Part shown: positions 45,634 to 54,590 of the stretch, piece after piece | Numbering within the stretch: the first letter of the stretch is position 1 | Layout of the letters: each line of letters begins with the position of its first letter | NCBI GenBank assembly: GCA_016934395.1 | Contig: JAFGSZ010000001.1 | Location: 38,177 to 102,176 of the forward strand | From: Bacteroidales bacterium | GTDB lineage: Bacteria; Bacteroidota; Bacteroidia; Bacteroidales; UBA10428 | Direction of reading: 5' to 3' | Length of the DNA: 64,000 nt | Translations under genes and position numbers: made by a program | Notes under the pieces: model-generated | Told to the model about the DNA's origin: nothing | Database searches by the model: none | Seen by the model: only the letters and a program-made list of their open reading frames with translations

Positions 45634-48600
45634 TTAACATTTACCAAAATCGCACCTTAAGCATCGTTTGGCCTGTTTTACTGCTTCACTTTCAACCCAT
45701 ACCTGCTCAACTTCTGCAAAATTATATTTTCTTCTTTCGGCATCGAGCATTATCATATGTTGTCTTGGATAAGGTACAGGTTCTTCGTCCGGATCAAAAA
45801 AGGTATCCACCTTAATATCTTTTCTCCAGAAAGCATGATTTTCTCCGGTGAGATATTCATCTATCCCAACCGCAGCACGTTCGCCACCTGCAACTGCTTC
45901 AATTACTGATGACGGCCCGGTTGCAGCATCTCCACCTGTAAATATCCAGGATTCGGATGTTTGTCCGTTCATTGGATTACACCAAATTTTATTTTCCGAA
46001 CTATCCAGTGAAATTCCATTAAACAAGGCTTCACAATCAAGCACCTGACCGGTTGCAAGAATAACCTGTTCCGCTTCAATTATAAAAGTTTCATCGCTTT
46101 GTAACGGCTTCCTTCTTCCACTGGTATCAAACGAGCCCAATTTCATAACGCCGCACTTTACTCCTGCCACTTTGCCATTTTTTTGTAATATTTCGATTGG
46201 ATTGGTGAGTGTGTTCAGGAAAATTCCCTCCTCAATGGCCGCATCAATTTCTTCAGCCCACGCTGGCATTTCATCCTGGGTTCTGCGGTAAACAATATGA
46301 ACTTTTTCAGCCCCTAGCCGGATGGCGGTTCGGGCAGCATCAATGGCAGCATTCCCACCACCAACAACGATTATTTTTTTGGCTACGGGAACTGATCCGC
46401 GGAGATTATAGGTTTGTAAAAATTTCAGCGCATCTGATACACCTTCTGCATTTACCCCTTTGATGTTTGGCAATAACCCGTTGGGTGCACCAACACCAAC
46501 AAATACTGCTTCATATCCTTCTTCTTTCAAAGAAGACAAAGTAAAATCAACGCCAAGTTTTTTGCCTGTCACAATATCTACTCCCATATTTTCGATCATT
46601 CGGATTTCCCTGGCCAGGATTTCACGTGGCAAGCGGTATGCAGGAATAGTTTGTACAAGCATACCTCCGGGACGCTGCTCTGCTTCCAGCACCTGCGGCC
46701 TGTAACCCATTCTTGCCAGGAAATATGCACAGGATAATCCGGCAGGGCCGGCTCCAACAATTGCAATCTTTTTATTTGCATTTTTTGAACTTTCCCGGAT
46801 TTCAGGTATCTGCACCGTAATTTCCTGTTCCACCATAAACCTTTTTATTCCCCTTATGGAAACCGGTGAATCCACAACTGACCTTCGGCATTTTTCTTCG
46901 CAGGTATGAAAACATACCCTGGCACACACAGCAGCAAAAGGATTACGTTCCCGGTGAAGCTTTAGCGCTTCGGCATATCTTTTCTCTGAAACCAGCGATA
47001 CAAATCCGGGAACATCAACTCCTGCCGGACATGCACTTTGACAGGGTGCACGAACCAGATCGGGACAAACACCTGCAGTACATCGTTTCTCTTTGATATG
47101 AGATTCGTACTCATGACGAAAATACCGTATTGTTGAAAGTACAGGATTTGGAGCTGATTGTCCTAATCCGCATAATGCTGTTTCTTTAATTTTATTGCCG
47201 AGTTCGATTAATAAATCGATGTCTTCCATTTTTCCTTGACCACTGCTTATCCTTTCAAGAATTTCGAGCATCCTTTTTGTTCCCACACGACAAGGTGTGC
47301 ACATTCCGCAAGATTCCTCCTGAACGAATTCAAGAAAAAACTTGGCCACATCAACCATGCAGGAGTCTTCGTCCATAACGATTAATCCTCCGGAACCCAT
47401 AATAGCGCCTAACTCATTCAATGATTCATAGTCAAGAGCAACATTTAAATGCTGCTTGGGAATACACCCGCCTGAAGGACCTCCAATCTGGGCAGCCTTA
47501 AATGGCTTGCCGCTGTTTGTTCCACCACCTATATCATATACAAGATCGCCTAAACTTGTGCCAATGGGAACTTCAAATAATCCGGAATTATTAATGGCGC
47601 CGGCCAGGGCAAATATTTTTGTTCCTTTGCTTTTTTCAGTTCCGTAAGATGCAAACCAGTCGCCGCCATTATAAATAATATTCGATATATTGGCATAGGT
47701 TTCTACATTATTCAATACTGTTGGCTTTCCCCATAAACCCTTTTGTGCAGGAAAAGGCGGACGTGGTCGGGGTTCCCCTCTTTTACCTTCAATAGAAGCG
47801 ATAAGCGCAGTTTCCTCACCACACACAAAAGCTCCTGATCCCATCCGTATTTCAAGATCAAAGCTAAATTTAGATCCGAGGATATTCTTGCCAAGAATAC
47901 CTGCCTGTTTTGCCTGTAGAATTGCATTATTTAATCGCTCAACAGCGAGCGGGTATTCAGCCCTTACATAAACAAATCCCTGGTCGGCCCCAATGGCGTA
48001 TGCTCCCAGTGCCATCCCCTCAATGATGCTGTGCGGATCACCTTCCAGAAGGCTGCGGTCCATATATGCGCCCGGATCACCCTCATCAGCATTACATAAT
48101 ATATATTTTTTATCCGACTGATTCTCGTATGCGAGCTTCCATTTAAGATATGTTGGAAATCCAGCCCCTCCCCGTCCGCGTAGTCCTGATTTTTTCATTT
48201 CTTCAATAACCTGATCAGGCTTCATCGATTTTAAAGCTTTACCCAATGCCAGATATCCGCCAGTTCTGATATAGTCTTCTATCAGATAGGGGTCAATTTC
48301 ACCGCATCGGCTGAGAACCAGTTTTGTCTGCCGGTTAAAAAAACTTATATCGTTTACAAGTGGAACAGGTTTTTGAGATCCTTCTTCGTGATAGGTTAGC
48401 CGGTCGACTATTTTCCCGTTTATCAAATGAGATTCAACAATTTCATCTACATCATTTAAAACCAGGTTCTGATAAAATACTCTGTCATTAGCCATTATTA
48501 CAACCGGTCCTTTAGAACATGGACCCAGACAACCCGTACAAACAAGGCTGACTTTATCCCCGAGATTTTTATCGCGTAAAACCTGTTCAAATTTCTCTTT

Positions 48601-48759
48601 GATTTTTAAGGATCCTGATGCGATACACCCTCCTCCGGTACAAAGCAGTATTTTTTCTTTGGCTGCTTTTCCTGATTTATCAACTTCTTTCTTCAACTTA
48701 TCATGAGTAGTTATTAACTCCTCAATAGAATTAATTTTTTGCATATACTGAAAATTCAA
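45634..48759 (-). CDS. hydB: hydrogenase diaphorase subunit (HydB/NuoF-like) fused to a GltD-like flavoprotein
   Basis: The 1041-residue protein links hydrogenase to pyridine nucleotides. Residues about 35-120 form a thioredoxin-like [2Fe-2S] domain (LLCTGGGCIASG, CTGCLGPCSKGP). The NuoF core follows: GRGGAGFPTYLKWKLA, CNADEGDPGAYMDR (FMN/NAD site) and the cluster motif SCGMCTPCRVG. Where ordinary HydB ends in a two-cluster ferredoxin domain, this protein continues from about residue 570 with an Fer4_20/GltD module: CQSACPAGVDVPGFV, CARVCFHTCEEKCRR, FAD motif IVGAGPAGLSCAYFLA, NAD(P) motif VVGGGNAAIDAARTA and VILATGQ. This adds a second flavin and dinucleotide site, as in NfnB. It lies 20 bases upstream of hydA. 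Confidence 0.92.
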   Translation of the reverse strand: MNFQYMQKINSIEELITTHDKLKKEVDKSGKAAKEKILLCTGGGCIASGSLKIKEKFEQVLRDKNLGDKVSLVCTGCLGPCSKGPVVIMANDRVFYQNLVLNDVDEIVESHLINGKIVDRLTYHEEGSQKPVPLVNDISFFNRQTKLVLSRCGEIDPYLIEDYIRTGGYLALGKALKSMKPDQVIEEMKKSGLRGRGGAGFPTYLKWKLAYENQSDKKYILCNADEGDPGAYMDRSLLEGDPHSIIEGMALGAYAIGADQGFVYVRAEYPLAVERLNNAILQAKQAGILGKNILGSKFSFDLEIRMGSGAFVCGEETALIASIEGKRGEPRPRPPFPAQKGLWGKPTVLNNVETYANISNIIYNGGDWFASYGTEKSKGTKIFALAGAINNSGLFEVPIGTSLGDLVYDIGGGTNSGKPFKAAQIGGPSGGCIPKQHLNVALDYESLNELGAIMGSGGLIVMDEDSCMVDVAKFFLEFVQEESCGMCTPCRVGTKRMLEILERISSGQGKMEDIDLLIELGNKIKETALCGLGQSAPNPVLSTIRYFRHEYESHIKEKRCTAGVCPDLVRAPCQSACPAGVDVPGFVSLVSEKRYAEALKLHRERNPFAAVCARVCFHTCEEKCRRSVVDSPVSIRGIKRFMVEQEITVQIPEIRESSKNANKKIAIVGAGPAGLSCAYFLARMGYRPQVLEAEQRPGGMLVQTIPAYRLPREILAREIRMIENMGVDIVTGKKLGVDFTLSSLKEEGYEAVFVGVGAPNGLLPNIKGVNAEGVSDALKFLQTYNLRGSVPVAKKIIVVGGGNAAIDAARTAIRLGAEKVHIVYRRTQDEMPAWAEEIDAAIEEGIFLNTLTNPIEILQKNGKVAGVKCGVMKLGSFDTSGRRKPLQSDETFIIEAEQVILATGQVLDCEALFNGISLDSSENKIWCNPMNGQTSESWIFTGGDAATGPSSVIEAVAGGERAAVGIDEYLTGENHAFWRKDIKVDTFFDPDEEPVPYPRQHMIMLDAERRKYNFAEVEQVWVESEAVKQAKRCLRCDFGKC

Positions 48760-48809
48760 TAAAAGTTTATGGACTATTTAAAATTGGTTGTTATATTTCT
48801 AACAGGGTT

Positions 48810-49328
48810 TTACTCAAATGAGTTGAGTATCTCACTCACCTTTGATGGTTTTACCCGTTGAAATACTTCATCATTTACCATTATTACCGGAGCCAGACCA
48901 CAGGCGCCAAAACATCTTCCAACTTCAAGCGAAAATTTATTATTCCTGGTGGTTTCACCAACAGCAATTTCCAATTCGTCAGAAAATGCTTTTAATACAT
49001 CTTTACCTCCTCTTACATAACAGGCGGTACCCAAACATACTCGTATGGTGTATTTACCTTTTGGAACAGTTGAAAAATAAGAATAGAAACCCACTACTCC
49101 GGCAACTTCACTATAGGGTTTATTTAATTTGAAACTAATCCTTTTTAACGCGGCCTCGGGAAGATATCCAAACAAGTTTTGTGCAGATTGTAATACGGGT
49201 ATCAATGCTCCCGGATTATTCGTATGTTGTTCTATAATGTCATCTAATTGATCATACAGCTGATCTTCGTCAAATGAATTATCGCAGGCACATTTTTTTA
49301 ATTCATTCTCTTTTCCAATCGTATCCAT
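48810..49328 (-). CDS. hydC: hydrogenase subunit HydC (NuoE-like [2Fe-2S] protein)
   Basis: The 172-residue thioredoxin-like protein relays electrons between the diaphorase and the hydrogenase. The helical N-terminal part has ALIPVLQSAQNLFGYLPEAA, then VAGVVGFYSYFSTVPKGKYT. The cluster ligands are in CLGTACYVRGG and CFGACGLAPVIMVND. An unusual short Cys pair (CAC) occurs near residue 14. It is the first gene of the hydC-hydB-hydA operon, 50 bases before hydB, with a -7 box upstream. Confidence 0.92.
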   Translation of the reverse strand: MDTIGKENELKKCACDNSFDEDQLYDQLDDIIEQHTNNPGALIPVLQSAQNLFGYLPEAALKRISFKLNKPYSEVAGVVGFYSYFSTVPKGKYTIRVCLGTACYVRGGKDVLKAFSDELEIAVGETTRNNKFSLEVGRCFGACGLAPVIMVNDEVFQRVKPSKVSEILNSFE

Positions 49329-49369
49329 TTAGTGAAAATTTAATTGTTATTTTTTTAACAAATGAACCC

Positions 49370-49377
49370 CAAATGTA
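49370..49377 (-). promoter_or_regulatory. candidate -7 box of the hydrogenase operon promoter
   Basis: On the minus strand 49377-49370 reads TACATTTG, a perfect TAnnTTTG. No clear TTTG is seen at the -33 distance. It lies 41 bases before the hydC start. Confidence 0.4.
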
Positions 49378-49891
49378 GAAATTATTATCATATAAAAAAT
49401 TCGAATGAAACATGTTATAAAACACAAAATACAACTTTAAAATTATTCTAAATAGGTTTGGGAAATAAAGCTCATATAAAAAGAACCATATTTATTCATG
49501 AGTTAAATTAAATCCGAAGTACACCTTTTAATCAAAACAAAAAAATGTAATATTAAGCCCTTATATTAAATATGAAGTATAAAAAACATGGGTAATACAA
49601 TTTATAATTACGAAATATATCAAGCAGGTAAGTAAAATTAATTCGGGATTTCAATTATAACTCCTACGTTATGTGATATGGAATAAAAATCTTTTAATTA
49701 GAACTATCTAAAGATTATCAATATATGTAAAACAATAGCCCATCTACATTTCTGTATTCCAAATATTACATTAGAACAGTTAATTTTAAATGATATAATA
49801 AAACAATATCATCGTTTTACACAGAGAATGTATAACTTCATTAAAAACTTAATACTTGTAGAAGCTCAGGTTTAATTAACGCCAGATGCGA

Positions 49892-50125
49892 TTAAGAGTC
49901 TATAAATTCAAGACATAACGGATTTATACCAGCATGGATCAATTCATCTTCTTTATACAAATTATAAACAGATCCGTATTTTTTTCTTGTCATACACCGA
50001 ACAGCCAAAAATTGCTCATTACCTGAAAAAGATGTATGAAACTTTCCCCGGATGATTTTAACTTGCGAAATCCGGGGTAATGCCCTTTTCCTTGATGTGT
50101 TTTTCATTATAAGTGTATTTTCCAA
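49892..50125 (-). CDS. small hypothetical protein
   Basis: A 77-codon frame encodes a basic protein beginning MENTLIMKNTSRKRALPRIS and ending INPLCLEFIDS. It is visibly richer in GC than the flanking spacer, which favours a real gene, but I recognise no family. A second start at Met7 is possible. It stands alone in a long spacer. Confidence 0.4.
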   Translation of the reverse strand: MENTLIMKNTSRKRALPRISQVKIIRGKFHTSFSGNEQFLAVRCMTRKKYGSVYNLYKEDELIHAGINPLCLEFIDS

Positions 50126-50519
50126 AACATTAATTTGGTAACCTTATTTTAATTGATTTCCCTGTTTTATTTCAAATATAAAAATTAAGGTAAAATTTAT
50201 ATTATAAATCCTGTTTTTTTTATTGGTGACAATATTCTTAACTTTTAGAATCAGAGCATATGAAATTGTCGGATGTTACTGCATATATATAAGAGCTTTA
50301 TAAAAATTCAAGTAATAGAAAGAACCGGCATTTAATAAATAATTTTATAAATTAAATTATATATAAATTAAATTAGTATTATTTTAACATGCAAATATTT
50401 TAAATGCAATAAGTAAGCTTTATTAGAACCATGTTATGCTTCAATTGAATTTTAAATGCTTATTGATAAACATTATTACAACAATTACGTATTAATGCAT
50501 ATTATTTTAAAACAATTTA

Positions 50520-53500
50520 GTGCCTAAACTAATCAAACATATCGTTTTATTCTTGTCCATTGGTATTTTCTGTGCTGAAACTCTTAATGCCTTTCCATAT
50601 TATTATGAACATTTATCGGTAGAAGATGGTCTAAGCCAAAACTCTGTAAATACAATCCTTCAGGACAAGGCTGGTTTCATCTGGCTTGGCACCAATAATG
50701 GTTTAAACAGGTATAATGGTTACGATTTTGAACACTTTCTTCCTGATGTATTAGATTCAAATAAAATAAGTAACAATGTAATCAGTTACCTGCATGAAGA
50801 TCGCGAAGGGTTTTTATGGATTGCCACAGAATTTGGACTGAACCGGTTCGATAGGATTACCGAAACATTTACCCGATTCCTGAGTGTTGAAGAAAATTCA
50901 AATACAATGAGCAGTAATATTATTTCTGCTATATGCGAAGATTCGGAAGGTGCTATATGGATTGGGACAAAGAATGGTGGACTAAACCGATATAATAAGA
51001 AAACGCAGGATTTTACAAGATTTTCATACTTAACCGATTCAAATTATACTATATATACTATGCATCAGGATATTTTAAATCCTGATATTTTCTGGATTGG
51101 AACCCAAAACGGATTATTTACTTTTAACAAAGAAAGCCTGCTTTTCGAACCAGTAGATGCTGTTGTAAAACTTCAAAACGGGATGGAGTTTCCTCCCTCA
51201 ATACAAGATATTATTCAGGGCACAGATGGAACATTATATATTGGTACATGGTCATTGGGATTATTCAAATACACCAAGGATCAGCGTATACTAGCCAAAA
51301 TAAGTTTGGGTAATTCAATACAATCTTCAAATCCTATTACAATTCGGTCCCTTTTAGTGGATGGGAATGATTTATGGGCCGGTACAAAGGAAAACGGACT
51401 TTATAAAATTAATCTTCAAACTGAATCTGTAAATCATTATACAAATATTGATAATGAACAGATCACTGATTATAGTATTATTAGCCTTTATAAGGATTTA
51501 GCGGGAATAATATGGGTTGGAACAAATTTGAATGGATTCTTTAAACTAAACAATAAAATAAAATCATTTAATACATTAACCCCTAATTCGGATTCAAAAC
51601 TTCGGTTGAACAGCAGAATAGTTACAACAATTTTTGAAGATTCGAAAAACAATCTTTGGATTGGTACCAGAGAAAACGGTTTAAATAAAATAAGCAACAA
51701 TAAAAAACATATAAGTTATATCAATACCAATAGTCCGGTAGGGTATTCCTTAAATATGAATTATATACATAGTATTATTGAAACCACTGAAAATGGAATT
51801 CCTTATTTATGGGTAAGTACTGACGGGGGCGGAATTAATAAAATTAACCTGCTGAATAATAAAATCAGTATTATTCAAACAAAATTTTCAACACCAGGCT
51901 CCATCAGCAATAATTATATATATGCATTAAAAAGTTATGATAAAAATCACATGCTCATTGGAAGCTGGGGAGTATCCAATCAAGGCGGTTTAGATATTTT
52001 GAATATATCCACAAATAAATCAGTAAATCTTAAGAATGATATAAAAAACATAAACAGTCTGAGCACAAATATAGTATTGTGTATTTTCATCGATAAATCC
52101 GGAATGGTCTGGCTGGGAACAAAAGGAGGCGGCTTAAACAGATTTACCGTTAAAAATATTGACGCCAAAATTCCGGAGGATATTGGGACCTTCAAAAGAT
52201 TTCAACACGATCCCTATAATCCGCAATCAATAAATAATAACGATGTATATTGTATTTATGAGGATCGTAACGGCGTTTTCTGGATTGGAACCGGAGGCGG
52301 AGGATTAAATAAATTTGACCGGACAAAAGAAATTTTCAAGCATTATACTACTGAAGATGGTTTGCTGGATAATATAATCTATGGTATCCTCGAAGATGAT
52401 CATAATAATTTATGGATAAGCACAGGAAAGGGAATAGCTGTATTTAATCCAAAATCCGAAGAATTCAGAAGTTATAATCGCATTGACGGACTATCTAATA
52501 ATGTTTTTATTCAGGGCGCAAGTTATAAATCTAAGAACGGTACCATGTATTTTGGTGGAATTAATGGATGTACCTATTTTCACCCGGATAGTATTGTTAC
52601 TGATACCACCACTTGTAAAATTGTGCTTACCAAGTTTATCATTCATTCAACTGATGAAGAATTTGATGCAAAAAGTATTACTAAAAAATCGCTTTCCTGT
52701 ATAAAAGAAATCGAGCTAAAGCATAAGATGAATGACATTTATCTTGAATTTACATCTCTGGACTATTTTAATTCGCAAAGAATTAAATACAGGTATAAGC
52801 TTGAAGGTTATGATACTGATTGGAAACTCACTCAGACATCCAGGAGATTTGCTACGTATAGTAATCTTCCGAATGGCCATTACATTTTCAGGATCCAGGG
52901 AAATAATGCTGATGGCTTTTGGGCAAAAGAAACCGAATTGATAAAGATTTATATTCGCCCGCCTTTTTGGAAATCCTGGTGGTTTATTTCTATACTTAGC
53001 GGAATACTTCTTCTTTTTTTGGCTTTCCTCTTTATGTACTTCAAAAATAAATGGACAAAAGAAAAAGAAGAACTGGAAAAAAGAGTTCTGGATTCAACAC
53101 ATGAAGAAAGAAACCTGCTACGTACCTTAATCGATAATATGCCCGATTCAATCTATATCAAAGACAGGGAAAGCCGTTTTATAGTTGGGAATAAGAGAGT
53201 GGCCAAAGTAATGGGGGCTTCATCGCCTGATGAATTAATCGGTAAAACAGACTTTGATTTTTATCCATACGATCTGGCCAATCCGTATTATTTAGATGAA
53301 CAGGATATTATGCGAACCGGTGAGGCAATTATCGGTAAATATGAACCTGGAATTGATGAAGATGGTAACCGGACTGATGTCTCTACAACCAAAGTCCCTT
53401 TAAAAGGCCAGGATGGTGAGATTATTGGTATTATTGGTATTGGAAGGGATATTACAAAATTCAAAAACGTTGAAAAAGAACTCAGAAAGAAAAGTGATAT

Positions 53501-54326
53501 TTTACAGGAAACTAATGTTCTGCTAGAGGAACGACAGGAAGAAATTGAAGAAAAATCGGAAGAACTTAAAGCTTACGCAGAAGATCTGGAACGTGTAAAT
53601 TCAGAACTTGAGAAGCTGAACCGTACAAAAGATAAATTCTTTTCTATTATAGCGCACGACCTGAAAAATCCTTTTCATGCCATTATCGGTTTTTCTGAGA
53701 TGTTAAGCAACGATTTTAATGAAATGGACACACAACAGAAACTCGGATTAATAGAATTAATTAACATGTCATCTGAATCTGCCTATAACCTGCTTGAAAA
53801 TTTACTTCAGTGGGCCAGAACTCAGACTGATAAAATAAACTACACTCCCGATTCTATAGATTTATTTGACGTGGTAAAAAATGTAATTAAATTTCATAAG
53901 GTAAGTGCCGAGAAAAAAAGAATAAAACTCCGTTCTGATATCAAGCCCAACACCTATGCATATGCAGATATGAATATGATAAATACAGTGGTGAGAAATT
54001 TAATCAGTAATGCTATTAAATTTACAAACAACGAAGGAAATATTACTGTATTTGTTAACGAACTGGATGGAAAATTTATTGAAGTCTGTGTGTCAGACAG
54101 CGGAGTGGGTATTCAAAAAGAAAACCTTGAAAAACTTTTCCGTATCGATACCTATTACTCCACTTCGGGCACATCGGGAGAAACAGGGACCGGACTTGGT
54201 CTGATTATTTGTAAAGAATTTATTGAAAAAAACGGAGGTGTGCTCCGGGCTGAGAGCAATATTAATAAAGGAAGTACATTTATATTTACCCTGCCTAAAG
54301 AAAATTTACGTAAAAAGCAGAAATAA
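50520..54326 (+). CDS. Reg_prop/Y_Y_Y propeller sensor histidine kinase
   Basis: A 1268-residue membrane sensor. A signal peptide (IVLFLSIGIFCAETLNA) is followed by two seven-bladed-propeller-like halves of Reg_prop repeats, each blade marked by IWIGT-type motifs such as GFIWLGTNNGLNRYN. A Y_Y_Y domain (about residues 750-815; YKLEGYDTDWKLT) and one membrane helix near 820-840 come next. Inside the cell a PAS domain (from about 866), a coiled coil and a HisKA domain with His1046 in FFSIIAHDLKNPF are followed by the ATPase (NLISNAIKF, DSGVGI, GTGLGL). The start is GTG at 50520. Unlike classical hybrid two-component systems it lacks a receiver and AraC-type DNA-binding domain. Such sensors usually detect glycans; the ligand is unknown. 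Confidence 0.88.
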   Translation: MPKLIKHIVLFLSIGIFCAETLNAFPYYYEHLSVEDGLSQNSVNTILQDKAGFIWLGTNNGLNRYNGYDFEHFLPDVLDSNKISNNVISYLHEDREGFLWIATEFGLNRFDRITETFTRFLSVEENSNTMSSNIISAICEDSEGAIWIGTKNGGLNRYNKKTQDFTRFSYLTDSNYTIYTMHQDILNPDIFWIGTQNGLFTFNKESLLFEPVDAVVKLQNGMEFPPSIQDIIQGTDGTLYIGTWSLGLFKYTKDQRILAKISLGNSIQSSNPITIRSLLVDGNDLWAGTKENGLYKINLQTESVNHYTNIDNEQITDYSIISLYKDLAGIIWVGTNLNGFFKLNNKIKSFNTLTPNSDSKLRLNSRIVTTIFEDSKNNLWIGTRENGLNKISNNKKHISYINTNSPVGYSLNMNYIHSIIETTENGIPYLWVSTDGGGINKINLLNNKISIIQTKFSTPGSISNNYIYALKSYDKNHMLIGSWGVSNQGGLDILNISTNKSVNLKNDIKNINSLSTNIVLCIFIDKSGMVWLGTKGGGLNRFTVKNIDAKIPEDIGTFKRFQHDPYNPQSINNNDVYCIYEDRNGVFWIGTGGGGLNKFDRTKEIFKHYTTEDGLLDNIIYGILEDDHNNLWISTGKGIAVFNPKSEEFRSYNRIDGLSNNVFIQGASYKSKNGTMYFGGINGCTYFHPDSIVTDTTTCKIVLTKFIIHSTDEEFDAKSITKKSLSCIKEIELKHKMNDIYLEFTSLDYFNSQRIKYRYKLEGYDTDWKLTQTSRRFATYSNLPNGHYIFRIQGNNADGFWAKETELIKIYIRPPFWKSWWFISILSGILLLFLAFLFMYFKNKWTKEKEELEKRVLDSTHEERNLLRTLIDNMPDSIYIKDRESRFIVGNKRVAKVMGASSPDELIGKTDFDFYPYDLANPYYLDEQDIMRTGEAIIGKYEPGIDEDGNRTDVSTTKVPLKGQDGEIIGIIGIGRDITKFKNVEKELRKKSDILQETNVLLEERQEEIEEKSEELKAYAEDLERVNSELEKLNRTKDKFFSIIAHDLKNPFHAIIGFSEMLSNDFNEMDTQQKLGLIELINMSSESAYNLLENLLQWARTQTDKINYTPDSIDLFDVVKNVIKFHKVSAEKKRIKLRSDIKPNTYAYADMNMINTVVRNLISNAIKFTNNEGNITVFVNELDGKFIEVCVSDSGVGIQKENLEKLFRIDTYYSTSGTSGETGTGLGLIICKEFIEKNGGVLRAESNINKGSTFIFTLPKENLRKKQK

Positions 54327-54590
54327 ATTCTCTTTTTTGAAACCGGTAACTTCCTTCTTTCAGACTGAAAAAACCAATATTCTTTAAATTGCAATAAAAT
54401 TTGTATTCTGAAAATACAATGTTAATATTTTGTTAACAAACGTATTTTAGCTATATGATATTGTATATCAGCAACTTTAACACATGTGACCTTATGGAAA
54501 ATTAATTCAAACAACACCGGATACTTTGTATATTTCATTTTAACATTTATCTTTAAAAATATACCTCCAACTATACTTGTATCAGACCCT

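Larger units (their letters stand above)
49329..50519. other. 1.2 kb AT-rich intergenic region with one small doubtful gene
   Basis: This region separates the divergent hydrogenase operon and propeller-kinase gene. Apart from the hydC promoter candidate and a 77-codon minus-strand frame (49892-50125) I see only AT-rich sequence with long A/T runs. No tRNA, inverted repeat or transposon end was recognised. Confidence 0.5.

Noticed and set aside
54486..54590. Upstream GTG start for the kinase-less propeller protein
   Set aside because: It would put 35 unrelated residues in front of a clear signal peptide that begins at the ATG at 54591.
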